Source: Panorpa germanica (Eukaryota > Arthropoda > Insecta > Mecoptera > Panorpidae). From it: a DNA stretch of 64,000 nucleotides. Every line of letters starts with the position of its first letter. Positions within the stretch are counted from its first letter, which is position 1. The notes below the pieces were generated by a model, which saw nothing but the letters and a program-made list of their open reading frames with translations, was not told where the DNA came from and did not search any database. Shown in pieces: positions 49,201 to 63,800 of the stretch. The position numbers were made by a program, and so were the translations under genes. The DNA lies in assembly GCA_963678705.1 (NCBI GenBank), contig OY783215.1, positions 310,001 to 374,000 of the forward strand, in the 5' to 3' direction.

Positions 49201-52200
49201 AGTTTTACCAATTAATATTCACAAGTTGCCTCATTTTTAATTGTATCATAAACTATGTTATTTTTAACCTGTCGCAAGATGCCAGCAACAACCCCCCTCC
49301 CCTTCCCTGCCCCGTGTAGGTCATCGGTGACAGAAACAGATTCATAATATTAGCCAATACGATTGTAAAGTTTATTTTAAAATGGACGTCATCCTTCTTA
49401 CCATATTGTAGACAATTTCAAAACTTTGACAATTTAGTGATTATCTAAATATTCATCTGCCTACGTTATTTGTCAATTCTGTCAAAGATAAATTGTCTTA
49501 AATTTGTTATTAGTACCATTTATCTAATGTTGTGAAAGATCTAAACAATATATTTTCCGGTTAATTAAATAGTTGCTTAGATGAAAAGAGAATTAAAGAC
49601 TATAACGATCAATATTATTTAATTAAGAATTAAATTTCAAGAATTCTGTATACTGATTGTGTTAATTATGTATTATATACACAGCCAGTTAAACTACAGT
49701 TATGAAACCTTAACCTTTTAAATGCTAGTTGTGTTACCCGAGATAAATCGGGGTTCGACCAGGCTCTGGACATGGAGTACCTTATCAGAACTTACCCGAC
49801 GGGGCCCTAATTAGGTTCTTGTAAGGTTAGTCATGATATTAAGAACTTCAAGGAAGAACAAATGATGGTTGGCTATCCTAATCGTACTATTTAAGTCGTC
49901 TGAGATCAACTCCTTTCTCCAATAACGATTAGAGCATTTAATTTTCCAACTACAAAACAAAAACAAAAGAATCTTTCTACGAACTATCTCAAAATAATAT
50001 CTAGCGTTCGTGATAGCAGATAATTTCGAATGATCGATAATAGTTAAATCGATATTAAATGGACCTACATTTATCGGTTTTTATAATACCATTATTGATT
50101 GGATTTTTATTCAAATGATATTAGTGCAGCACGTGCTGCGTCAACATTTTACTGGAACCAGCGTTGGGTCAAAGATTGGAACTAATAACTGTAGCATGAG
50201 ATAAATAATAATTAGACACGGCATGACATTAACACCTCTGGGTTAAAAATGACCAAGTTTTTATTGAATTAGCATAAGAAACGTATTTCTGTAATAAAAT
50301 AATTTTTATATTAATTTGACCTAAAATTTAGTTAACAGTTAGTTTTACATATATTAAGTAAATTGTGACTTTTTGATGAATTTATTTATTACTAAACTTT
50401 TCTCTTTTCTTTTTAGGTAAGATGCTGTTGATTTGATTGACTTTTATTAACAATAACTACAATTGAAAATGAATACATCTCTTAGAATCAACAATCTGGT
50501 ATGTTAGAATTTATTTGTACATTCCAACTTGCTTTGCTTTTTTCCATAGCGAAGTATAGTTACAGAAATATTTTGTTGAACAATATTCCTGTGAAGAAAT
50601 TTTCTTTAATCTTTGCTTGACCTTTAACCTAACTCCATACCATACCATCCATACCATAATCTAAACACATGATGAAATAGGTGACGCTAATTGGTAATCA
50701 ACGAATGGAACTTGCTTAAATATTTATAAACCCAATTAAAATGTATTCTGGATAACATAACTTGAAGAAATCATCAAAATAAAATCAATTAATGATGTAA
50801 AGAACTGTCAAAAAGTTATGTAAACAAATCCCACACGAATCCGTAGTGTGCAACCGTTAAATATGAACCTAACCTCAAAATGAACTTAACGAAATAAATC
50901 CCATTGAGGTAAAATTACCAAAGATGAGATGAAATGATTGAAGAAGTCGGCGTTGCAAATAGTCAGTTGCAGTGTGAAATCTCTAACTGTTGCAAATTAG
51001 CTTAAAGTATCAAATTATTACGGTTAAAACCACCTTATTTAAACGTTGCCTTATTTCCAATGCTGAGTTATAATAGCGAGGTTCTGTAGGATAGAAAGTA
51101 ATTCCAAACACTAATAAATATAAAAACCGCCCAATTAACATTTATTACATTGTAAGATCTATGATAAAGATAATTATATTGGAATATATATACATATATA
51201 AAATTATTAATCTATAAATATATGTTTCAATCATAGCAATTAAATTGTTAATTAATGATTGGTGATTGAACTATATCTATAAATTACGAAACTATGTAAA
51301 AGGTGCTACTTCTAATGAACCGGTATTTTTAATTGGTTTTTAATAGGATAATCGAAGATATGCTCTACTCTTGCATAGTATCGGAACATAATAATTGACA
51401 TATAATTATAAAATATCATAATTTCTTTATAGTTTAAATCTTTTCTAGTTGGTCATTTATTTTAAATATATCTTACTCTTGAAGGAATGACTCGCTACAT
51501 GTTTTGGGACTGTCTTCATGATTATTACGTTAGAACATTTTATGTGTGTTAGCAAACCCTATTACCGATACGTAAGTACGAGTTAGAATAATGGGGATCA
51601 AATTTTCAAATAAGTTTTCTAACAACCATTAACAAGCATGAGATCAGATCAGAACGTATTGACAAGATGCTGTATTATATTTCAAACATGTACCAGCTCC
51701 CTACATCACTACTACTCTTACATCATTACTAGCTTTTTACTCCGGTGAAAGACAACGTAAGTTCAATATGTCTCAATATATTATTATATCTCAAATTACA
51801 TATTTTATATTTTCCAAAAGATGTATGAACTCCATGAGAGATTCATGAAGAAAGTTCAGTTTTAGTATTATTATCTCAATTCAATTCAAACGAACAATAT
51901 TTCTGGTGAGTAAATGGAATAATAAAAGTTTTACTTTATTTTACATTTTAAATTACAAACTAATTAGTTTTAAATCCCGGTAAATTTATAAAACAAAATA
52001 ATTGAAAAGTTTTATCAGATTAAATTGAAAATAACATAAGGTAAAGCTCTGGAAACTTTTCTAAATACAAAATGTATGAGTTACTACTAATACTCAGAGC
52101 CGGCTGGCGTGAGTATATACTCAACGCAAAAAGCCATTAATGATATGAATGAAAGGACTGTACATTAGAAAAAAGTAACTTTTGCTTTTGAAAAGGGTTT

Positions 52201-53691
52201 GTTTGGGATATTAAAGTCCGAGTAAAGTTACTTAGTAGTCAGAACGCAGAGTAGTCTCGCTCTAAAAAGTGATATTGTTTAGTAAAAGCGATGTTGCTAG
52301 TGCAACGTTGCCAGATATACTACAAGGTATTACATTATATTAAACAAAGGCGGATTGATTATAGGGAACGTGTAAAATAATAATCGAGGCACAGAGCTTC
52401 CGAGAGCTTTTTTATTGTACGAACTTGACTAACGCATAATGTCTAAGAACTCATCTCGAGTGTAAATTTAAAATTAAGTTTTATGTCGAAGAAATTTTAA
52501 ACATAATGAAAACTAAATTAGTATTATTTCATTAGTAGGGGCTCCTCAAACCTCAGGGGGTGCTTTGCAACTGACACACCCCTTACGCCGACTCTGTTAA
52601 GACTCATCGTGAAGACTAAACAAACAAACTGAGCACAATTTCGTAATGTAAACGTAGACCACCGTTTCCGTACAATAAACGGTTTATAAATGAACTAAGC
52701 ACCAGCAAATCACCGTTTTTGTATATTATTCCTATAATCCTATACCACAACCATATGGCACCACAATATAATATAATAAAAAATTTAATATGAATAAAAA
52801 TCTATTACATATTATGTTAACCAAAAAAACCAACAGTTGTGTACAACGTTATATAGAAACATTCTAAAAGCATGCAGCCAGTATGTGCATGCGTGTTGTA
52901 TTGTATGGAAATAAAAGAAGGTACTAAAATGATTCCAAACAAATTTGAGCGTTGAATACTATGTAAACACACATGTGGGGACCTGTTCATTAATCATCAT
53001 ACAATTCTCTCTAAATATTTAAACAATCAAATGATTGACATATGATTACTCTTTGAATAATTTAAATATCAACTGATTACAATACGTCAAACAATCCATC
53101 AAATTTTAATCCGGTTATTTTCTGTATTCAGACAGGAGTATTACTACATTGCCTACATACACCTAAAAGAGCGATTGTTCATAACACAAGATAATCTCAT
53201 TATAAACTGAAGGATGTTGGTGACACAATTCTATCTATAGTGTTAATATCCCGCCAAATTAAAAATGAAATTAATTATTCTGTTTTTACATCCTTCAATC
53301 TTAGAACAATCACCCTGTACAAATACTAATAGAACAATAAACATGAAGAACACTACTTTAGACTTCTTCCTTCATCTCTACAATTCTCACATGTTTTGCT
53401 GAGTTGTGTAATAATAGATGCGAGTGTTTTACAACATGAAAATATTAAATTATTTTGTAAGACCATATAAAAGCTTCTTACCTTACAAGACATTCACAGA
53501 TATCAGAGTTTCTTAACTATGGAATATATAATTGAAGAAGCACTTACCTAAAAAGAAAAAGAAGGGTTTATTAAAATTATTATTCAGAAAATGTTTTCAA
53601 CATGTGCAAGAAATAAACTAATAATATACAAACTATAATATGTTAAGAGCTCTTGTTATTCCTGAAATTTATATGTATATTTTATAAGTAA
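46275..53691. other. 7.4-kb AT-rich non-coding stretch
   Basis: No gene recognised. ATACTCGTA occurs at 46354 and 47664. Small GC-rich patches near 48690-48715 (poly-C run), 49285-49325 (C-rich) and 49740-49815 have no recognisable feature. A TTTTGGGACACCCTGTAT string at about 48325-48342 resembles the end of a common insect repeat, but no partner end was found. Confidence 0.45.
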
Positions 53692-54132
53692 AGGTGAAAC
53701 GATACTTGGCCATTTTTGATTCTGGAAATATAGATGGCGATACTATACAGCAGGTTAAATATTATCAAAAGAACCATGTTTTTTATGTTTAAATCGTTTT
53801 ATGTAAGTAACTATAAACGCGAATCAAAATCTAAAGCTGCAATTAGTTAGATGAATAACGTATCTACATCTTTAGCTTTCTTCCACTGACTTTTAATGAG
53901 CTGGAACCGCAAAAATAAGTTATGAAAATGAATATTGCTATATTTTCTAGTTGAATTCCAATTTTTATATGACTGATAACATTTTTAAGGGTTTGTCATT
54001 AATTTTATAACCTTTATTTATGACAAACCCTTAGAACATAAAGAAATATGGTTTTTTTGATAATATTTAAGCTGCTGTATAGTATTGCCATCTATATTTC
54101 TTGAGAAAAAATGGCTAAGTATGGTTTCACCT
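53692..54132. mobile_element. Harbinger-type MITE with TAA duplication and ~90-bp inverted repeats
   Basis: The left end begins AGGTGAAACGATACTTGGCC and the right end on the opposite strand AGGTGAAACCATACTTAGCC. Similarity continues about 90 bp inward (AATATAGATGGC, ATACTATACAGCAG, AAATATTATCAAAA). TAA flanks both sides (53689-53691 and 54133-54135), the target duplication typical of PIF/Harbinger elements. Its ends differ from the autonomous element at 29874, so that transposase is probably not its mover. The interior is non-coding and contains a nested hairpin. Confidence 0.75.
53986..54033. repeat. nested hairpin inside the TAA MITE
   Basis: TAAGGGTTTGTCAT at 53986-53999 is mirrored exactly by ATGACAAACCCTTA at 54020-54033, with a 20-nt AT-rich loop. 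It may be a tiny second MITE inserted in the loop of the larger one, or an RNA hairpin. Confidence 0.6.
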
Positions 54133-54135
54133 TAA

Positions 54136-56635
54136 ACCTCTTTTATATATGAATGTACCAGATTTGTTGAACTTTTCTGGTTCAAATCAATGCAACATAC
54201 ATATAGATATATGATATCTCCGTGCTAAAATTCTAGTTAAACGTGTGATATTTAAAACGCTTACCCGTAAACAATTTATGAAAGTGTTCTAAAAGTAGAA
54301 AGTAATATAATGGATTGTATACATACACATATAATATCATAAAATATTTAATTTGCTATATATGTATTATTGGATAGTTCATATTTTATCTACTAGTCAA
54401 TTTAATCTAAAATGAAATCTGTGAACCATTTTTACTTATTTCTAAGTGGCATAAACTACAAAGCTCAAGATCAAATAATAAAGCACACTTGAAACAGAGG
54501 GCCCTTGTTACAGACCGTAGCTCTTACGATGGGAACAATGAGAAGTGTGTCAAACTAAGAGTTTCCATCCTCATTCCTCACTCGTCACTTCATTATTCCA
54601 CGCTTGAAATCTTCGTTCTGCTTCGAATATTCAGATGTTACACTTAGAAATAGCTTATTAGTTGTAAGTGAATTTCGAGAAATGTTTCGTATTTCTTCTC
54701 TAAATAAATCTAAGTTGAATTCCGAAGCTTTTACCAAACCCAATAATTTAATTACGTATAGAAATGAATGGTTATCAACTTTATCGGCTTTCTATGCACG
54801 AAGCATTCTGTGAAGATAACAACATCCTTTTACAAAATATTAATAATATTTCTTGCGTGAACGTGACTTGTATAACTTGATTCGAATTCATTTGTAATGT
54901 TGAACCAACAGCCGAACCGTCTGCATCTTAAATACGGCCAATACTCCAATAATAATGAAAGATATTATTTAACAGAAAAAGAAACCGGTGATTGGAAAGA
55001 AATGGCCTCAAAAGCAAAATTGAGAACAGCGCGGTACCACCAATAGGGGCGCCAAAATATCGCGGGTTGTGCATGCGCAATAGTTCCAACAAAATCATAA
55101 AATGTCACTTTTAATTCAAAATTAAAATCCACTAAAGTTTAGCTTACACCCCTAAATATTCTGGGCATGAGACGCACCTGACACGATACGGTTCTCATAT
55201 GTCTAGGCTAAAAATTGATTTCATCAAACTGTTTTTTATTCTTTTAACGTTTTATTGTTGGTATTAGTTTTATATTTACTATTTTATTGTTTATTCACAA
55301 CTTCAGACCCTAAGGTTAAGTTGAATGGTATTGCTTTTAGATGTTTATTCTCTAAAATAAAGTCTGATTCACAGTAGAGAACTGCATTTAACTTGGATTA
55401 GTACACCGCCTATAAAAATATAACTTTGAGTATGTTTCCTGGTCTATAAAAATTTTACACATTTTTAAATGCAAATCAAAATAATGCCCTCCTTAGCATA
55501 AATGTGTACGTTTGACACCACTGGTGCAAATCCTACTAATTAGAACCTAATTAATAACTAATTTTAGGCTTAAGCAAATAAAACATTTTTTTAATTCTTG
55601 AACATTTTGCTTCTTATACAAAAAAAATAATACGCAGCATCATCACTAATTAAAAATACCCCTACCCAACTTATATTACAGTATTTTTAATAAAGTACTG
55701 CAAATATACACAGATCTGTTATTAAAAGAACATTGTAAGAAATAAAGAAGGGTGGAAAATGTGAAAAAAGGTTTTAAGCCAACAAATGAAAGCCATTTAA
55801 CTCGCTCGAGTTCAAAACAATGTGTACTGGAATTTGCTGGCACAGGAACAATGAACATTGTTTTTTAAGCAGCATTGTACAATTATTATACAGCATAGTG
55901 ATACAGCTAGATTAAATTCAGGAAATTTATATAACATACGAGGATCATTGTGAAAGTTACGGACTGTACATAAAGATGCTGCTACTATATTAAAAATGTT
56001 AATGATGTTGCACGGTTTGAACACGCATGCGATCACGTTTTTTGTGTGGTTTGAAATAGTGTGGAGAATAATAAGGGGGAAACCGATATCAGCGTATGCT
56101 GCGAATAAATCGAACATTTAATGAGTCTGTTTTGTACTTTCCTGTATTAGATTAGTATGAATGTTATTTTTTACTTATATTTTGGCTCACTAGCCCACTT
56201 ACATTGTCTACAGGCTTTACATTTAATCTAAAATGTGCGCCACAATAATTATAATGCGTAAAACCAGCTCTTACAAAAACATATACAGTTTTTTAAATGT
56301 TTCTTTAGTAAAATAAACAGTAAAACTAACAGAATATTTATTTCTGTATTCGTACAACAAAACCCCATACGGTAGCGCTATGGTTGCACACTTGCACGTT
56401 GGGTTTAGTTTCAGATGTTGTATTTACTACCCCATGATGGTCTTGTTTACACAAGAAGGAACAAACACACACCAGCCAGCGTACTCCAGCATCCTACATC
56501 TGGCAATACTAATAAAATATCAAACAAACACATTGTTTCCATTAAAATAATAATTCAAGCAATTAGTTTTTTGCAATTTCTGTGTAAACTAACATAGTGC
56601 TTTGCTTTATATGCAGAAATGAGTATTCTATATCA
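54136..56635. other. AT-rich non-coding stretch with one CpG patch
   Basis: No gene recognised. At 55030-55080 a GC-rich patch contains GGGGCGCC, ATCGCGGG and GCATGCGCA (55071-55079, an NRF-1/Ewg-like motif), so a small regulatory element is conceivable. The 101-codon frame at 56117-55812 (-) is hydrophobic and Cys-rich but has no recognisable domain and is left uncalled. Confidence 0.4.
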
Positions 56636-56718
56636 CAGTGGTTCTAAAACTTTTTAAAGTAACAAAACAAAAATGTACTTTCATAACAAGTGCACGAAGC
56701 ACAGGTTAAGAAACGCTG
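56636..56718. mobile_element. very short hAT-like MITE
   Basis: The left end CAGTGGTTCTAAAACTTTTT pairs with a right end reading CAGCGTTTCTTAACCTGTGC on the opposite strand, the familiar hAT end pattern CAG(T/C)G(T/G)TT(T/C)T(T/A)AA. It is only 83 bp long. No clear 8-bp duplication remains. Confidence 0.45.
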
Positions 56719-57639
56719 TTCTGTTGGGTTTTTGTTATCCATTGAATTTAATATCGATAATGTAAATGGTTTTTGTGCAATGTTTTATAATTTACAAACG
56801 TTTCTATTTTTTTTTATTTCTCATTATGCGATTGTGAGTTTCCCATTGTGAGTATTGGAGCGTATAATTAAATGCCGTGATTATGTTTGCTAAATTGCGT
56901 GACAAATTATTTATTACTAAAACCTATTAGCTTGCTAGCTTTTGTTAATTACCATTGTTACGTTCTGTATATTTTAAACAAATAACAATATGGAAAACTT
57001 CAAAATAGAGAAACTCTTAAAATTTAGTTCTCTTTTAGTCCAAAGAGTTAATACGACTCTGGATAAAATAATCGAAGCAACAAATAAATATAAACTCATA
57101 TCCACGAATCAGTAGGAATTATTCTTCTAACGAAAAATAAATGATCACAAGTTATTTACTGGCAACAAATTGAAATTTTACTTGTAGAGGAAATGGAAGC
57201 TTTTGTTGAATGTATCTTTCATATAATATTAATAATGTTAACATTTAATTAAATCGCCAACAGCGCTGAAAATATTCTTTTTGGAAGTCTGGTTTTATTT
57301 TTAAAGGTATACTTGTATTCGTACATGAGGCATAAATATATAAATGTATAAATCATTTTAATTAAAATCGTGTATTATTTGTTACTACGTAGAAATTTTC
57401 ACAAAGAATAACGCTTCCTTCATTGTAATCCTTATATAGCTAAAATATTTCCATGAATTAAAGATTAAATTAAAAATATAGTTTAATAAATAAATTTTTA
57501 TGATAAAATAAATTAAATAGTTTAAAATATGTAAGAGACAAAAGACATTAAAATTATTGGCATAAAAAGTAATTGACAGTACAAGAAATGTACTTCAGTG
57601 TTCTAATATCAATTCTTTTGATAATAATGTTATCGAACA
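56719..57639. other. AT-rich non-coding stretch, nothing seen
   Basis: No open frame with coding character, no paired ends and no structured RNA recognised. Confidence 0.5.
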
Positions 57640-57886
57640 TTACCTTGGCATTTATCGGTAAAGAAAGAGTGTACAAAATTTCAAAAGAATCGGTCCAGCA
57701 GATTTTGAGCTAGAGAGGGCACCGACTCTGAAAAAGCTATGTGTGAGAAACCGCATTTAAAAGTTTCAAAGTAACACGAAAGCAGGTGAAGACTTAAAAC
57801 TGTATATCTTCGACAGTTTTACTCCAATCGACTTCAAATTTTTACACAATAAACTTAATATGTTGTAGAATAATATAAATAAATAA
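57640..57886 (-). repeat. dispersed repeat B, shorter copy
   Basis: Reverse complement of 25225-25473, with scattered substitutions and no shared reading frame. It stops at TTACC (57640-57644), exactly where the other copy enters its hairpin arm, so this copy lacks the hairpin part. Confidence 0.55.
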
Positions 57887-60800
57887 AAAAGTACCTAAGG
57901 GTACTTAAGTACTGGTTAAAGTAGAAATGGAAGCAAAGGAATTGTTGACGAACGGCACGGAAGGAATGACGTGGTCTGCGAAAGTAGAAAAACGAAGGAA
58001 GAAGGCAGATTAGGAGCGAAAGAAGAACAAAGAAAAACACATTCCCGTCGTGAGACTGTCTGGACTCGCCTTCGCTGCATTCAGATGATATGTTATCAAC
58101 GGTATTAAATCGTTTTATAAGTTATCAGCTAGCGTCCAGTTCCTGACATAAATACAGTTATTCTTTGGAACACTTTATAAATATAAATAAAAATAACATA
58201 CCACATAAAAATAATATACAAAAAGGAAACCTTTCGCCTAAAACCCTAAGGAAAAATGATTCGTGCTTATCGCAGAATTATCATTTATTAATAAGAATGT
58301 TGGTACAAAGGGTAATGCTGCATTATTTATTTATTTATGTACAAAAAAGTAAATGTCTTATCTACGAGTATATGATACAATATATAGCATGTATATAAAT
58401 AAACGGAACAAAAAACTTCGTGTGTCTACCTCATAACTTTAAAGCAATTTATTTTCATTCATATTTCTTCCTTAGTTCTTCTTACCACATAACTTATCCC
58501 TCTTCATCTTTTGCTACTCACCTCACCACGCAGTGCTCCTGGCGCTAGTAAGGTATTATATCTCAGAAATGTTGTAAGACGATTAGAGTGGTGGGACTAA
58601 ATTCACCATTTATTAAGTCATTATTCCTCTGAATTCAGAAGCGATCCAAACAAAATCAGCACCCAAAAATCATAATTGGAAAAACAGTTATTTAGTTCGC
58701 CAGTACTGTATCAGGATATACCTCGAAGGGTTTAAAGGTTTCTTTTCAGCTGTCTGGACCAGCACAGAACACGTCCCCCTGCGTCCCACTGCGTCCTACT
58801 TCGCCAGAGGCTTATAAACTCTAAGTTATAGTGCACTAAATTGTGGAACTATGGATGTTACATATAACCATAACATTCACAATGATGAAATAAGTTCCAT
58901 GAGCTCCAGCTCCAAAGAGGAGCAAACAATAATTCATGCATTGTAACTACTTCAGAACATTTCACTATTTCTTGTAAGCTCACTTTACTACTCTCTTAAT
59001 AAATAAATATCTTTCAAAGTTCCTCCCTTTTATAAAAAGATAATACTAACTTTATACTGGTCGTACCTTAGATAAGAAACTATTTTGGTAATATCTGAAG
59101 ACCTTATTGCAAATCAATCGTTTTTTTATATGTATTTAATTTGTTATTAAGATCACTTTTATGGTGTCAAAGCCTCATAGAAAGCCACAGTATCGTCGAT
59201 TTGTATCTGTATCAGAAGACAGTTTCTATAAAATGCACCCCTATCATAAAATACTCATGTATTACAAGGGTTGTTTCAACATCATTCACAACACCCCTTA
59301 TTGTTTTATTTCTTTGTTTTGACATAGTTTTTCTGTATTAATACATAAAAATAAATAGCTTTTCTTTAAGAGGAAATTTTTGATATATCAATGACATAAA
59401 TATGGAAAAGAATAACATTAATCTTTGTACAGTCAATTCAAAAATTTAACAAAAATGTGCTTATTAAATTTAATGCGGTTCGTACTTTAAGAAACCCTGG
59501 GCATTGTTCTAAACCCGAATATTTCTATATAATTCAAAGTACCAGATGAAGTATCTGCTTTCCTAGCTTTAGTATTTATCACTACTTGAAAACAATAAAC
59601 AAAGCTGAACATAAATACTTCAGTGAATATAGAGATCAACAAACATTCATTTATCCCAACGATCAGGTAAAGTAGCTTCAATATAAGCAGCTTTTCCTCA
59701 AAAAGATTATTTATTAGTATCTTTTTAAAATGGTAATCGTACAATTTAAAAATACAGTAAAATGATTTTTCTTTTGACTGTTTTTCTTCCGTTTCCGTTT
59801 CAATGCTTCCAAGTTGCGAATAAATTTGGAAGGGCAACATTTAATGGTTCACAATTCACCTCCTGGACAACGTCAGTTATGTTTAAATATAAATCATAAT
59901 ATTATGATAATTTTTACAATCTATTCACTACTATGGTATACTCGTATAGCAGGCTTTCCGTTTCCTTTAATTCAGAAGTTTTACAAGGAATAGATTTATC
60001 ATAACAAAACTTTACAAAAGGTCTTTCAACTATATGAGTCTATGTTTGTTTTGTGGGGTTCAAATAGACTGGGAGGACCCTAACCCCAATCTTGTTAATG
60101 GGCCACACTAACACTACAACACCATTCATATGTACATGTTCACACAATGAGTAAACATTACAGTTTCTTCTATATTTTAATTTATAAACTTACTAAGATT
60201 ATGTTTTTTATATTTCCAACGTGTAAATTGATACATCATCGTATGCTTATTTGTCTTCTTTTTAGATGCCGATGGCACCAAATCCTACGCCTAAAACTAA
60301 TACATAAACAGAAGTTCTTAAATTGAGAAATGATCTCCTAATGATCGATGCATTCATTATGCGTATATCATTCCACATCAAAGATAATGACAATAGTTTT
60401 TCGAATCCACATTCAGCTGTGATTGTTATTGTTATCTCACTCATGCATAATGCATCTCCATCGCACCAATGAAACCGTCCTTGTGTCTGAATCGTCCAAA
60501 TAACAAATGGAGTTGTCCTTCAAATTCAGTAGCCAGCGGATCTCGGTGCCATGGAGCATGGATGTTGACGTGGCAGTCATAATTCAAATGGCCTAAGTGG
60601 ACATACACTAGATACACATATGGAAGAGGGGGAATACCGAATGAGGGTTTACCCTGGCGGAAATGATGTCAAATAAACTACCGAGAGTGCAATTTACAAT
60701 GTTCGGTATAAACAGACAACAGTTAACTTCCTATTTGACAATTGTACAACATCTCGTTGAGTATTATCTAACAATTACTTTAACTGATAATGATATCTTA

Positions 60801-63800
60801 ACAAACAAGTTTAAACGAGTTTAATGGAGGCATCTATTTTCATTTGGCGAAGAAGAATGTCGCCTCAAACTGCAAACTACGGAGTTCCAACTTGGAGAAG
60901 CAAACTTATTGTTAGTTGAAGAAGTTTGGATTTATTTTGGTACAGATTATATCTCTGAGATAATTGATTAAATTGCTGGAACCTGTCAACTAGCACATGG
61001 CATATATTTTGCATTCGTATCTGTGTCTTGTCCCTGTACATAATAACGCGGACTTAGTATTCAATAACTCACGCGGTTTTGTGTGGCGCCTTTCCACTAT
61101 CGATACATTTATCTCATGTTCTATGTTCCCGAATTTCCGCAACGTAATCTTCTATTTGTTCCCGTTCCACGTTTCCGGTTTCCCTTTTTCTTCTAAATCT
61201 CTTTTATGACTATTGTACCCCTTCCTCTCATCCCATTCCTTATAAATATTATACGTATGTACAAGATACACTTTTCTGGTGTGTTCGCCCTAATCAGGTG
61301 ATAGTATTCTAGAGAAAAATCAATATTTTAAATCTCCGAGCCTGGGTCCCTGTTTATTTTACATTGTCCGTTGGAATTTGTTATTATTAGTGTAATCAGT
61401 TGAGCCAAGACGTGATGTGATGCAAGATAATTTGAGCAAAAAGAGAGAGATGCCTGCCTAAGGTGAATAACAAGAAAATCCTATATACACAGAATTACGA
61501 AAACAAAATCACGATCACATAAACAATGAGATAAAATTACTTCCACTTCATATTCTTTATCTGTTTATTTTAAATTATGAAAATAAATTGAGGGCCGACT
61601 CCCGAATTACTGAAAGCGAATAGCGAAGAGTTGAATTTACAAATGTTCAAATTGTTTACTTTAGAATAAGTTTCTGCGTAAACGTAACAGTATATGTAAT
61701 TTCATTTCGTTCTACATCAATAAATATTCATGTATTTTATGTTTATTTGAATTGGCATTAAAATCAATAAACAATGCTACTCGTACTAAGTTTTATTTGC
61801 GCTTTCGATGTAAGATTGATTGGTCGTTTTATCCGGTCTTACTCTCTTGTTGTTCAAAAAGACTTTATTTATTTTCTTCATCAATTTATATTTAGATTCA
61901 TGAACCTATTATTATCACCAAAGGCGTACTGAGATACCCAACATAGGGCCCCAAAAACTCGCTACAAGAGTGGCATTGTTTGGTTTTTTCTTGCCTACCA
62001 CTGATAAAGTATGTAGAGATTGAAGACCCTTTTGAAAACGAGGCTTAAAAACAAACAAAACCAAAATACAAATATATAACCGTCAACTGTGAACCACTTC
62101 ACATTAATAATGCCATAAATACTCGAACACATCGCTATTATCGCATTAAATCTACATTACTCTGTTTGCCCCTATCAGGCTTCGTCTGATAATCTGGTTC
62201 GCATTGCGCAGTGTGTAGATGTAATATGTTAGCTTTATGTACCCTTGACGTTTTCAAATATTATCAAGAACTTCGAGCTTTGCATCTAATGCGTACAAAT
62301 AAGTAGTTAAGCATGGCTCTACAAAACACGGAACACAGATGTTCGTTCGAACTGTGTTATTAGTCAAAGGAAAGCCACCAATAAGATTGCACGATAAGAA
62401 ACTTGTAATCAGTAATTATATTAACACAAAGTCATTGTCAGCTAGTAGATACTGGGAGTTTCAAACCTCAGCGGGTGCGGGTAAAGGAAACCAGAGTTAT
62501 CCACTTCTACTGCAAATTATAATATAACAAAGGACACACCACAAATAAGAAGAGCTATAAAATTATACACGAATAATTAATTATTATAACAAATATTTTG
62601 TTTATTAAAAATAATCATAAACAAGCAATAATAAACATTCTCTGACTACAAAGACCCGTAATAATTTATATGCAAATGTCTAGTCACTTCACGCTCTATG
62701 GTGTCCATTGTGTGACTATATTTGCGCCATTTTAGGTTTCGTTATTCAAAAGTCACTCAGGCTATAAGTTATTCTGTTATTTAGCTATTTCTCTATGCTA
62801 AGCTCAGAGCCGCATTGGTCTGAAAACGTGGTCTGTGGACCAGGGGCTTCGAGAAACAAACAGTAAACACGGATTTCGTATGCTTCTCTGTTGTATAAAA
62901 GAGATGGCAAATTATCGGACGTGACGACTTTGAATAATTGGACATTTGACGTTCTGCTAGCTTAGATAACTCGAATACGGCACTGACATAGTATGAGCCA
63001 TCAGCTACGGGGATCTATGGTTCTATGATACGGAATTCACTTGTTTATTTGTTTGTCTCACGCGTTAATGTCCGCCTCATCGGATTTCTGAGAACCTTAA
63101 TGACCTGTCGTCATACAGTGTTATAACAAGCTGTTAAATATGACACACCATCATCACTAACACAAATCCCACACACAATTTATTTGATTGAATGGGCTCT
63201 AAACGTCCATCTGACGATGACGATGTCCATGGTCCATGCTGTATTGTATTACAATATTTGCACATACGGGAATTGTCATAAAAAGTATTTAAAATGATCA
63301 CTCTATGTACGAACATGTTCATGAATAACTTTCAGGGTTAATTAGATATTCATTTTTTGGTTTTGAATAAATGATGGTATATTATACAAGATGTATTTCC
63401 AAGTAAATTCATTTACGTAGCTGATATATTGAAACGTAAATATGTACGTGCTTACACACATGGCATTTTAGAAGTAATGAAACTATTATGAAATTCACAC
63501 TAAAACTAATTTGATTTAATACTGAATTCGTCATGTACTTGGAAGATCCTCAGAGCAACTCAGTTGTAAGGTCGCTTTGTTATCAGTACCAAACAATAAT
63601 AACAAATAAATGTATAAATTAAAAACAAAACTGTGTATTGAAAAGTTATCTATAAGTATGCCTGTTATGTAAACAATTTTACCTATAGTATAAAACGTTT
63701 TGAAACATATTTAATTGCTAGAAAAATAAATCTATCCTTTTGTATACTCATATAACTTCTTAAGAATATCCTTTTCAAGATTATAAAATCTCAAGACTTT

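Noticed and set aside
59487-59840. 117-codon - frame
   Set aside because: No domain, AT-driven residues, no flanking splice or polyadenylation support. About what is expected as the longest chance frame in this much AT-rich DNA.
60262-60444. Small membrane peptide on the - strand
   Set aside because: A 60-codon frame with a hydrophobic end is intriguing, but no promoter, splice or conservation evidence is available, so it was left uncalled.
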